A DNA stretch of 64,000 nucleotides, taken from assembly GCA_030544215.1 (NCBI GenBank), contig JARZZO010000014.1, forward strand, positions 12,620,234 to 12,684,233, in the 5' to 3' direction. This document shows, piece after piece, positions 15,401-27,400 of the stretch (position 1 is its first letter; each line of letters opens with the position of its first letter). Under the pieces are notes generated by a model, which saw only the letters and a program-made list of their open reading frames with translations, was not told the origin of the DNA and did not search any database. The stretch is from Zantedeschia hybrid cultivar. Lineage: Eukaryota; Streptophyta; Magnoliopsida; Alismatales; Araceae. The translations under genes and the position numbers were made by a program.

Positions 15401-18400
15401 AGTGCTGCATTCAAGAACTTAAAACTTTGTAAGGAGAAAATAGGGAGAGCTACATCTAAGTGATTTTTCTATAACAGTATCCCTGTTAATGCTGCCAAGG
15501 GGCCATATTATGAGTCCATGATCGAGACCATACAAGAAGTTGGCAAAGGGGTTAAGGGACTTTCCCCATATGAGATATACAACAAGTATTTGGATATGGA
15601 AGCTGATGACATCCGAACATACATTAAATCATTTGAAAGGATCTAGGATAAGTATGGATGCACTTTAATGTGCGATGGATGGACATGTACATAAATCTTT
15701 ATCTTCAGTTTCTTATCTTATCTTCATTTTTTCTTAATCAAAATAGGTCTCTTTCTGATTTCTTATCACGTTTGGAACTTTACAGGGATAACAAGAAGAA
15801 GTATGATCAATTTCTTAATTTACTGCAAAGCCGGAACCGTATTTTGAAAGTCTATTGATGCATCTGGAAAAATAAAGAATGCCCAGTACCTATATAAATT
15901 AATGGATCAAATGGTGGAAGAAGTGGGCGAAAAAAGAATTGTCCAAGTGGTTACGGACAATGCAGCGGCGTTCATGTTAGCTGGACAAATGTTGATACAG
16001 AAGAGAGAACATCTATATTGGGTTCTCTGTTCTGCTCATTGTATTGACTTGATGTTGGAAGACATTTGCTCTGATCCGATGGTAGATGGAGTGGTCAAGA
16101 GTAGTCGATTTATCACCACATTCATCTACAACCACAACAACATTCTGGATATCATGCGCACACATACTCATGGAAGAAAGTTGCTTCATCCGGGAGCCAC
16201 CAGGTTTGCATCTCAATATATCTCTCTAGATAGTTTAAGTCAACAAAAAAACAACTTGATTAGGATGGTGGCATCGGAAGATTGGGATAATCACATATTG
16301 CAGCATGTACCAACTAAGGTCAGAGAGAAAGGTAAGAAAGTGGCTGATCTAATTCAGTCTAGACCCTTCTAAAGGGAGGTGTAAGCGGTGTTAAATATTG
16401 TAGAACCGCTTGTCCGTGTCTTGCGATCTTATGATGGAGAAAGAAGATCGGATATGGGATATTTATATGAAGCTATGGACAGAGCTAAGGAGCTCATTCA
16501 ACTTAACAATCCAATAACTTATGTGAAGTGGTGGGACATAATAGACAAACGTTGGGAACATACTTTACATCACGATTTTCATGCAGCTGGTAAGCTACTA
16601 ACTTTCTATATGTATTATTTGTATACACATTTCTCTTAAGTAATAATTAACTTCGATTTATTTATTTAGGTTATTTTTTCAACCCTCAGTACATATTTAG
16701 AACTGATGGGAAGAAGGATAACTATGATAGTTGCTCGGAAGTGTTGATGAGGGCTAAATCTGTTATTAAGCGCATGCTTGCAGATGAGGACAGAGCAATA
16801 ATGGCATGCAAGCAAATGCATGATTACATAATGATGCAACTATCAGATGCATCATCATATTCTCCATACGAAAGGTATAGTCAGCCTACTGGATATGTAG
16901 TTTACCCTCCTCAACATTCTGATACATCCGACTATTCAGGAGGTTGTCTAGAATATCCACAATTGTTAGTCATTTATACTAATACGGATGACTATAGCCG
17001 GTATGTGATGCAATATGAACAATACTACTAGAGCTATATGCCATAGACTGAGTATGTAAGCCATATGTTCATTCAGTATAATGTACGTTTGGAATAAATG
17101 TAAGTTTATAATCATATATGTAAGTTTATTCAAGATTTTTTTGTCCAACAACATCTTATGTACTTCAAATCAATGTATTTCAACACAATTATGCATTAGA
17201 CTTGTGTTTTATATTTTTTTCACATTTTTTCATATTTTTTTTTATTTTTTTCTACTATCCGAACCAGCCGAGCCTGACTCAGCCAGGATCGACCAGGATC
17301 GGGCTGACTCGGATTAGAATCGGCCGATCCGGGCCCCGATCCCGGGTTTCTTAACCTTGGTTTGGGATAATAGATTGCCTATCAAGATAAGAATTTTTAT
17401 GTGGAAAGTGGCCTGGGGGAGAATCACTACATCCGACAGACTGAAATGGACTTCTCAGGTTAATAGGGATCCATGCATTTTTTGTGGCAGCTTCATGGAG
17501 ACTATGGATCATATATTTATCAATTGTGGAATTGTTGACACTGTATCAAAAATCTTCTTCAAAACTCTTAGGATATCCTGCACTCAGAAATCTGAAACCT
17601 GGCCATTTATTGATTGGGGGAATCTCAGTCCCTGTGAACAAGATAGGGAAGTTTGGAAGCTATGTTTGCCAGCCATGTTATGGGCTATATGGAGGAAACA
17701 TAATAGCCGTATTTTCAGAAATGTCTTCAAAAGCCCTTCTGATTGTTTCAATATACTGCATGAGCAGCACTTTCGCAGGATGGGGAACAGGATCACTGAC
17801 TCTCCAATAGTGAAAAAGCTTGAGCCACGGAAGACTTTTGTGTTGTAATTGGGGTCTCTATTTCGGGAACTTTTCATCTGCAACTGGGCTGGGCCATGGG
17901 TGGAAATCTCGTCTACTATCTTGATAGACTGATTCCAACTTTTATTTTCTTTTCCTTTCTATATTGTATTCTTCTTTCCTAGTAATGAAATGTGGTCATT
18001 GGACTGCCTACAAAAAAGAAGGGTACAAGATGAAAATAATAAATATGCAGCATAACCAACAGAAACAAATTTATGATGCAACTGACCTGTAAGAAATCTT
18101 CCTGCTTAAAAGGATCAGCTCCAGGAGAAGGATACCACACCTGCAAAGATCAGGTTACAAATACAATAAATATCAGAAAGTAAAGAAAGACCAAACCCAA
18201 ATTTAAAAATCATATCCAAAGGAAAAGCTCCAAATAATTTTGCTGGACATTGAGAATAAGGGCAGACTGAATATTTTTAAAAGCCTACCTGCATACCCCG
18301 GCAACCATAGTCTAGCCAAGAAACCTCCTCAATCAGATTATTCTTCTCCTCCGATTGCCCACCGGTGACCCAAAACAGTTCAACCGAGTCAGTTAGTCCT

Positions 18401-21400
18401 CGCTCATGCCCATCGTCCAAATCAAGCAAGGAAAGCTCCCCATTTGAGCGCAATATTAAACATCTAGCATCAAATATATAGTCAGCTTGATGGTCACAAT
18501 GAAGAAAAAGGTCTATGGGAACTTTCGACAAACAGAAATACCTAGAAGGTTGCCTCACTAAAGAGTCCAAAGAAGAATGGAGATTCCCCTTTTTTGAGAT
18601 ACCTTCTCTTGGAGTAATATCAGGGATGAAACTCATTGCTGCAGGATGGCTCTTTGCAGTCATAATTGAAAGCTCACGAATAGTAGAAACCTGTTTGACA
18701 TTTAATCATTAAAACGAATGCATATTAAAACTGTTACTCCCAATTGTATGGCTAACTTAAAAAAATTGAGCTCTTTATGAGAGAGAAGATTAGCTAACGT
18801 AATATATGTTGATGAAAATGGTAACAAGTGTCATTTATCCAAAATTCATTACAACTATATATCAGACATCTGCCCTTTACCTGTAAAATCGGAGTGCTAG
18901 AAGGTGATATTTCCCCAGAAATTTTGACATGGAAAATGTGGACATCAAATGGACGATAAGTAACAAGCAAATAATCATCGAAAACATCCATGACCATTGG
19001 CTTGCCAACCAATGGTTTCCGAAAAAGTAACGAGCTCTGATCAAGATGATATCTTGGAAAAAAAAGCAACTCGTACCTACAAGGATAGGAGGAACTCATT
19101 ATTCCTCTGAACCAACAAGGAATCACTAAATTTGATTAGGTATATCTTAACAAGACAGTGTTCCAATCCAGAATGAATGAACAAGTAAGAGTCAATACTA
19201 AAGAAATGATTGCATATAAGTTATAACACAACACATGAATTTACTAGCCCAACAGCCTCATTACTGTTGAATGAGGTTCACAGAGGCTTGGATTGTGCGT
19301 GGGTGTCGTAAGCATGAAAACAATCTAATTCAATACAAAACACATACCAGCTTTCACTTCAAGCAGTAACCAACAGAGGAATGAAATACAAAATTGTTCC
19401 TTGCTTAAAGAGACTAGTTCTAAACCTTCCATTTATGCATAAAATGGTGACACAGTGGTCAACTTTACCAATGTGGTACTGCGTCTATCAACATTAGCTT
19501 TATTTTCAAGGGTAAGCTCCCACCCCTCGCAACAAGGTGACATGTGCTGCCTTATTCTCAGCCTGTGCGAACAGCAACAGTGAAGGGCAGGTCAAAAAAG
19601 CCTTTGGCACATGCCAGGGTTGGGTAAGTTCGGGCACTTGTTTTGATCCAACCCCCCCCCCCCCCCACCCCCACCCACCCACACACAAAATGTTGTATGC
19701 AACAGACACCAAGTGGTATTGGTGAAGAAAGCGAAACTCACTCAGGGCAATAAAACATTTCCCCAGCTCATACCGCTCATTCCCCCACCCCAAAAATTCA
19801 AGTTTATCTCCTGCTTCTCTGTCTGTGCAGAAGAAGACAATAACTAGGTTGGAGGCAAATTAGGGCAGCTGGTACTTGGAAGGTATTGCTCACTGTTGAC
19901 AAAAACGGAGAAATTTTTGGGAATTGGTCAGATGTGAGAATTGTCCAGGTGGAAGCAAACCCTGCAGTTCTCACAAGAACATGCTGTCACCAAAAAGGAG
20001 TAGCAAAACAACAAAGAAGAGTTCCAAAACTACCAAGCAAAATCATAAAAATGAAGAACTACAGAGTATGCTAAAGAAGGGTAATCCTGATCTGGATGAA
20101 ACTTCAAGGATCACAGAAATTAATGAGGAAACTCAGTGGACTCCTTTGAAAATAATTATGGACTTCTGGAATACTCAGCCATCTGAATGGTAAGGGAGTA
20201 AGAGAATTGGTCATCAAACATGGTCTATAACTAGTCTGCATGAAAGAACAAAATTCAGACTTGTTCAAGACTTCATGTCAAATGATTGATCAAACTCCTT
20301 GGAGATCTTACACCTGATGAGTGTGCTGGCCAAGTATTCTGCTGGGTTGCATGTAGGGCTGGCAATGAGTCGAGCCGCTCGCGAGCTGCTCGAGCTTGGC
20401 TCCATTTCGGCTCAGTTCAGCTCGGCTCGAAATCTCAAACGAGCCAAGCTCGATATATTTAGTATATTTAGATTAAAGCTCGAATAGCCTAATGAGCTGA
20501 GCTCAAGTTTACTGTGGCTCGGCTCGTGAGCTTGTGAGCCAGCTCGATATATTTAGTATATTTTTTTAATTTCTCCAAATTAGGTCAAGTGTGTTTATTT
20601 ACTAAAAGATCCTCATTTCAACTGTGCATCAAATGACTAAAACTAAATAAAATCTGTCTAAATTTGTGTGATTCGAGCTCAAGCCGAGCTGAGCTCGAGC
20701 CTGGCAAAAACGGAACAAGCCAAGCTCGAGCCCATATTTAGAGCTCGAACCGAGCTCGAGCTCGAACCAAGCTTCTTTGACCCAAGCCGAGCCCGCCATC
20801 CAGAGCTCGGCTCGGCTCATTGCCAGCCCTAGTTGCATGGAATGGAACTCTGATTGTGGAGAAGATCATTTCCACTGGGAATTTTTCCATTAATGATAAA
20901 AATTCCGATGTTCAATTTCATTTGGCAAAGCATTTTCTCAATAATTCAAGGCCTAATATTAACGGCAACATGTTAGCCTTTGATGAGAGTTTAGCAAAAC
21001 AAGGGTTTAATCTTCCTTGTTGCATATTTGCTGTTCAATATTCCTGAAGTTCTAACTGAAAAAGAAACGGGAAAGTTTTTGGAGGGTGGAAAATTCAATG
21101 GAAAAGCTTCGTAGGATGACATGGCAAAATTCAATAAATCATTTGATCAACAAGACCAGACTGAAATTATGACATCTAATTAAAATCTTGCACTAGTTGA
21201 AGGAGATGCCTTCCTTATCAAGCTTAGCCGAGAGGAAGAAAACAAGGAAAAGCAGGATGGGGCGTCTTTACTTTCTTGATCTCTATAAGTCATCTCTTAG
21301 ATTACTCTAGGATCTTTTATCCTAACCCACCAAAATGCTGTCGAAAGTGGGATGGTTTTAGCAGTGAGAAATGCCACCAATAAACGTCTATGGATCTTGA

Positions 21401-24400
21401 ATGCTTAGCTAAGTACCAAAGGAATGCTTCTGACTTTGAATGACCTAAAGAAAAATGTATTTTTTTTAAAGTGGGTGGTACCTAAAGAAACATGAATGGA
21501 TTTTGTGGTAGAAAAAGCTAATATAAAGATTCCAAAAGCTAAACCTTGGAAAATTGTCCTAGCCATTCTTGCTCAGGACTAGGGACAGACACAGAAGAAA
21601 GTCAAGATTCTGAATGGAGCAGTATTGGCCACAGGAGGAAGGACTCATGGAGATGGTTAACGAAGTCTAGGAGGATGCGGTCACTGAGAATTCTGCCATG
21701 GCCAAGGTAGAAATAAAGCTAAATAATCTGGCTCAAAAGCTCTCCAAATGATGGGCTGGTGGAATGCTCCCAAGGAAAGCAGCAAAGTACTCGAGCAACT
21801 TGAAGGCCTGGATTCACTTGAAGAGGCTAGGATGCTTGATGAAGTTGATAAACTAATCAGACAAATTGAAGACTGATTATTGGGAGATCCTCTTGAAGGA
21901 GATTCCTTGGCAGTAAAGGTCTAGGGAAAGTTGGATTAAGGAGAGTGACAAGGACACAAACTACTTTCCGACTTCACACTCTAGAATAAATTTCCGATTA
22001 TTTTCCTTCTAGCAGTGCAGAAATGGGCCTCTGTCAAAGAATCACATCATAAGGAAGGTGACAACATCCATTGGAACATTATTCTTAGAATAAGTCTCAA
22101 AGATTATGAATTTGATGTTTATCTACAATTATTGCAATCATTGTCTGATGTGAAAATATGTGAAAGTCAGATGAACACTTTTCAGTGGATCAGCAACAAT
22201 AATAATTTTTCTGTGAAATCTGTATATGATATGATTTAAGGAGAGCTTCATGCTTATAACAGATACTCAGAAATCTGGAAAGTAAAGTCCCTGTTCAAAA
22301 TGAGAGCATTTATGTGGCTACATTTTCAGAAGAGACTTGTTACAAAAGTCTTTAGTTAGGAGGAAATGGTCTAATGATTCAGATGTTATTTGCCCTCTGT
22401 GTGAAATATGAGGAGAACGTAGACCACCTGTTTATCCAATGTGAGACTAGTAAAGAGGTTTGGAAGATAGTTGCTTCTATTATGAACATTCCTTTCAACT
22501 TTGATACTGTGTAGGATATGTGGGTTTATTTCAAAAGGTGTCTGCAGAATGGGGGATCAAATGCTCAGATTAAACTGATTCTTCTAATTCCACACGCTCT
22601 GTTGCAGCATATGGAGGCATAGGAATGACAATATCTTCAGAGGGAGCAAAATTTACGTGGAGAACTAATGCCCTTATGTGTTATGATATCATAAACTAAT
22701 GTCATGTATTAATGACGTAACATATATTTGTGTCATAGCACCATGGTATAACATGAACTAATGCTTGTGATTGTCATGACATAACAAGTCAATGTTATCA
22801 TGACTAATGATCTATTGATTATTGGTCATAGATTGATGTCCTGATCATAATAGTATGTGAGGATCACAAAGATTAAATCATTTGATGATTAACTATACGA
22901 TGTGTAGCATACGTATCATATGGTTTTGATCATGTTAGTTATACATGATTAACGACATAAGTTGATCACAAAGGGGTATCATGTACAATCAAAACAAGAT
23001 GAACACGATTGAATGGTCTGATTTTGATGATCATGACCATAAGCTCAAAATCCAACGATCTAATTGTGTGTGATCAGGTCCATTACCAAAATCCAATGGT
23101 CTACTCGTGCGATCAAGTACATTATCACAATACAACGGCCCAATCGTGTGTGATCAAGTCCATTATCAAAATCCAACGGTCCATTATCATAATCCAACGG
23201 TCGGATCGTGTTGAACTGGTCTGTTATCAAAATCAAACGGTTCAATCGTGTGCGATCAAGTCCATTATCAAATCAAATGGTGCGATCGGGTGCAATCAGG
23301 TCCGTCATCAAAATCCAACAGTCTGATTGTGTGCGATCAGGTTCATAATCAAAATCCAACAGTCGGATCGTGTTGAACTGGTCTGTTATCAAAATCAAAC
23401 GGTTCAATCGTGTGCGATCAAGTCCATTATCAAAATCAAATGGTGCGATTGTGTGCAATCAGGTCCGTCATCAAAATCAACAGTCTGATTGTGTGTGATC
23501 AGGTTCATAATCAAAATCCAATGGTCCGATCATGTGCGATCAGATCTGTTATCAAAATCCAACAGTCCAATCGTTGCGATCAGGTTCATTATCAAAATCC
23601 AACAGTCCGATCATGTGCGATCAGGTCTGCTACCATAATCCAACGGTCCGATCGTGCCGATCAAGACTGTTATCAAAATCCAACGGTCAGATCATGTCTG
23701 ATAAGGCCCATTATCAGGTCCGTTACCATAATCCAACGGTCCAATTGCGTGTGATCAGGTATGTTATCAAAAATCCAATGGCCCAGTCGTGTGTGATCAG
23801 GTTCATTATCAAAATCCAATGGTCCAATCATGTGCGATCAAGTTTGTTACCATAATCCAACGGTCCGCTCATGCCAATAAAGACCATTATCAAAATCCAA
23901 CAGTACGATCATGTCTTATCAGGTTTGTTATAAAAATTCAACGGTCCGATCATGTGCAATCAGATATGTTATTAAAATCCAACAGGCTGGTCTCATCGAT
24001 CAGATCCGTTATCATAATCTAATGGTCCGATTATGTGCAATAAGGTCCTTATCCAAATCCTAACGGCCCAATCGTGTGCGATCAGATCCATTATCAGAAT
24101 CCAATGGTTGGACCTTAATGGCTTCGACCGCATACATCCATTTGATGGTCGGATCTTCGTGATATCGACCGGATCTCAAATCCAACGGCCAGATCTTCGT
24201 GATATCGACCAGATCTCAAATTCGACAGTCAGGTCTTAGGGATATCAACTAAAACTCAAATCCCAGTCGGATCTTAGTGACATCGACTAGACTTCAAATC
24301 TAACGATCGGATCTTAGCGATATCGACCAAATCTCCAATCCCACGGTCGGATCTTAACGATAATCGGATTTCAAATCTAATGGTCGGATCTTAACATTAT

Positions 24401-27400
24401 CAATCGGATCTCAAATCCAACAATTGGATCTTAGCGATATCGACCGAATCTCAAATCCGACAGTTGGATCTTAGCAGTATCGACCGAATTTCAAATTTAA
24501 CGGTCGGATATTAACAATACCAACCGAATCTCAAATCCAACCGTCGGATTTTAGCGATATCGACCGAATCTCAAATCCGACAATCAGATCTTAGCAATAT
24601 CGACCGAATTTCAAATCTAACCGTCATATCTTAATAATATTGACCGAATCTCAAATCCAACGATCGAATCTGGACGATATCGGTCGGATCTCAAATCCAA
24701 CGGTCGGATCTTAGCAATATCGACCATAACTCAAATCCGAGGATCAAATCTTAGCGATATCGACCATAACCCAAATCCAACGATCGGATCTTAACGATAT
24801 CGACCGTATTTCAAATCTAGCGGCCAGACCTTAGCGATATCGATCAAATCTTAAATACAAAGGTCAGATCTTAGCAATATCGATCGCATTTCAAATCTAA
24901 CGGTCAGAGATCTTAGCAATATTAATCGGATCTCAAATCCAACGATCGAATCTTAACGATATCGACCAGATCTCAAATCCGACAGTCAATTCTTAACAAT
25001 ATCAGCCGGATCTCAAATCCGACGGTCGGATCTTAGAGATATCAACCGGATCTCAAATCCGATGGTCGGATCTTAGTGATATCAACTGGATCTCAAATTT
25101 GACGATCGAATCTTAGTGATATCAATCGGATCTCAAATACAACTGTGGGATCTTAGGCGATATCAACTAGATCTCAAATCTGACGGTCAGATCTTAGCAA
25201 TATCGACCATATCTCAAATCTAACGATCGTATATTGGCGATATCAACGGGAGCGCAAATCTAATGGTCCGATCTTAGTGATCTCGACCATAAACTTAAAT
25301 CAAACGGTTTCCCATTGACCCCAGCCATAAACTTAAATCTAATAATCTGATCTCAGTGATCTCGACCATGACCTCAAATCCAACAGTCTGATCTTAGTGA
25401 TCTCAACTGTAGACTCACATCTGATGGTCTGATCTTAGTGATCTCAACCACTCACTCAAATTTAAAGGTTCGATTGCATTGACATGACCATCAACACAAA
25501 TTTTTAAAACAAGTAATGTTCAATTTGTACAAATCGTCAAGAATAAGAAAAAATGTGGCAGCATGTAAGAGAAAAAGGGCATTAGACATTGTTAAAAGAT
25601 GTATTAACCACTTTGGAATAATTAAAAATAAGAAAAAAAAGGTCACATAACTTAAAAAGAAACAAACATTTCGCATGGATATCATAGATAAGCACCTAGG
25701 TGAGTGAGGCGAACATGAAGCAAGGCGAGGCGAGGCATTTTTGGCTCGCCTCGGCCTACCTCATCCTGTAGGCAAGTGAGGCAATCACCTTTGATAACAC
25801 TGGTCCGCATTGGAGGGTGATAGAATTATTGGCCATTATCAAGGGCTTTCATCAGGGAAAGGCAAATTCAGGGAAATTTCTTAGTAGCTTATGAATGTAC
25901 CTATGCCATAAACTATTAACACACGGAATTTCTTAGAAATCTTATGACATGGTGATGGAATTGTTTGTTTCAAGCAATAAGAAAGATAGGGTTAGGCAGA
26001 CAGATGGATTGATTTAGAGTATGTCTTACTTCAGCCAACTCTGCTATCCTCATCACTGAGGAACCATTACATACTTTCCAATAGTGGCAATAGGGCTGGT
26101 TTCATCAGAGGGTCCTAGATTACTGGAGGGGAGCAAATAACTTACCTTCAATGTGCAGACAATACCATCCTTTTCTTTTTAGATGATGAGGAGTAGTTAT
26201 GTGCAGCTAGATTCATATTGGAACTGTTGGACTGGGTGGGTGGTTAACGGGACAACTTTTAGAAGAGGTAACTTATTAGAGTGAAAATGGACAACAGGGT
26301 TTTGCAGAGAACAGGGATGATTATGTGATATTAATTTGAGAGTTTCTCATCATTTATTTGGGACTTCCACTCACCACCGATGGGCGAGATTGGCAGAAGG
26401 TGGGTCCAAAAGTTTGAATCCAAACCTGCAGGTTGAAAAGAAAGCCTCTCATCCTATAGAGAAAGAGTGGCACTAAGTCTATTCTTGATAGCTTTTCCAC
26501 TTACTTCTTGTCCATCCTCAGGATCCCAAAGACAACAGTCAGGCAGTTGGATTCCATTGTCATTTCTTTTAGCAGGGCAATGGAAAGGGTAGGAAAGGAG
26601 ATCATGACATTAATTAGGGTAGGGTTTATATGAGCAAGAAAAATGGCAAGATTATCGAGAATATCAATTGTTTAAACATAGATCTCCTAACTAAGCGGCT
26701 GCGGAAGATCAGTACAAAGGAGTCAGGGGGTGAATGTTACAAGGCAGCGATATTACAGGAGATCTAGGGTTTGGGACGTCCTCCGTACTTCCTCTCATAA
26801 TCTTTCTCATGTTTAAAGAGGTATCCTGTAGAGTTGTGAGATCCTTTTTGCTGGCACCCATATCACTATTGGTGATGGAAATAGATGCCTAATCTAGCAT
26901 AGGTCATGTGGTCAATACCCACTTGAAGTAAGATTCCCCAGGCTTTTTGATACTTTCTCTTACTCAATGGCACTGGTAGCAGAGGTGTTTGATGATGACT
27001 ATATTAGAAATATTCGGGGCCATGATTCAGAAAACAGCTAAGGGAGGAGGAGACCAATAATGTTGTAGAGCTCTTTTACTTGCTACAGGACTTTAAGGTG
27101 GATCCATCTTCACATGACAGGTGCACTTGGAGATGGGAGGCTGGGGGAGCTTCACTGTCAGATTTTGCCTACTGGGTCATAGAGGATGGAGGGATCCAAC
27201 ACCCTTTTGCTACACCTTTTTGGTCTCCAAAGAGACCCGTTAAAGGTGGAGGTTCATCTATAGAGGATATCACAATGCAGATTTTCCACCTGTGACCAGC
27301 TTTCCCAGTTTTTAGATGCCATCTCCACTGATCTTGTTTATGTCGATGAGGCCCTGGATCATGTTTTTGTTCACTACAAGGTCTAGCAACTCCTTTTGGT

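Larger units (their letters stand above)
13948..17359 (+). mobile_element. degenerate hAT transposon (BED finger, DUF659) with perfect 8-bp target duplication
   Basis: Flanked by GTTTGGGA at 13940-13947 and 17360-17367. Terminal inverted repeat CAAGGTTCAAAAACTCGG on the left, CAAGGTTAAGAAACCCGGG as the complement of the right end. Both ends carry dense GATCGG/CCGATC subterminal repeats (13970-14110, 17270-17345), the usual transposase-binding design of hAT ends. Inside are plus-strand remnants of a plant hAT transposase: BED zinc finger (14399-14612), a DUF659 block (15460-16372) with stops, and a tail (16741-17031). The hAT C-terminal dimerisation region is not seen, so this copy cannot make a functional transposase. 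Inserted in a LINE inside RIC1 intron 10. Confidence 0.92.

Noticed and set aside
23009..24239. Long repetitive open frames (NPTVRSCAIRS-type) in the array
   Set aside because: They are translations of the 40-bp repeat and drift between frames; no coding signal.
23045..25480. CRISPR-like regular array of about 40-bp repeats
   Set aside because: There are no unique spacers: each whole unit is a diverged repeat, and the surroundings are plant intron and transposon sequence.
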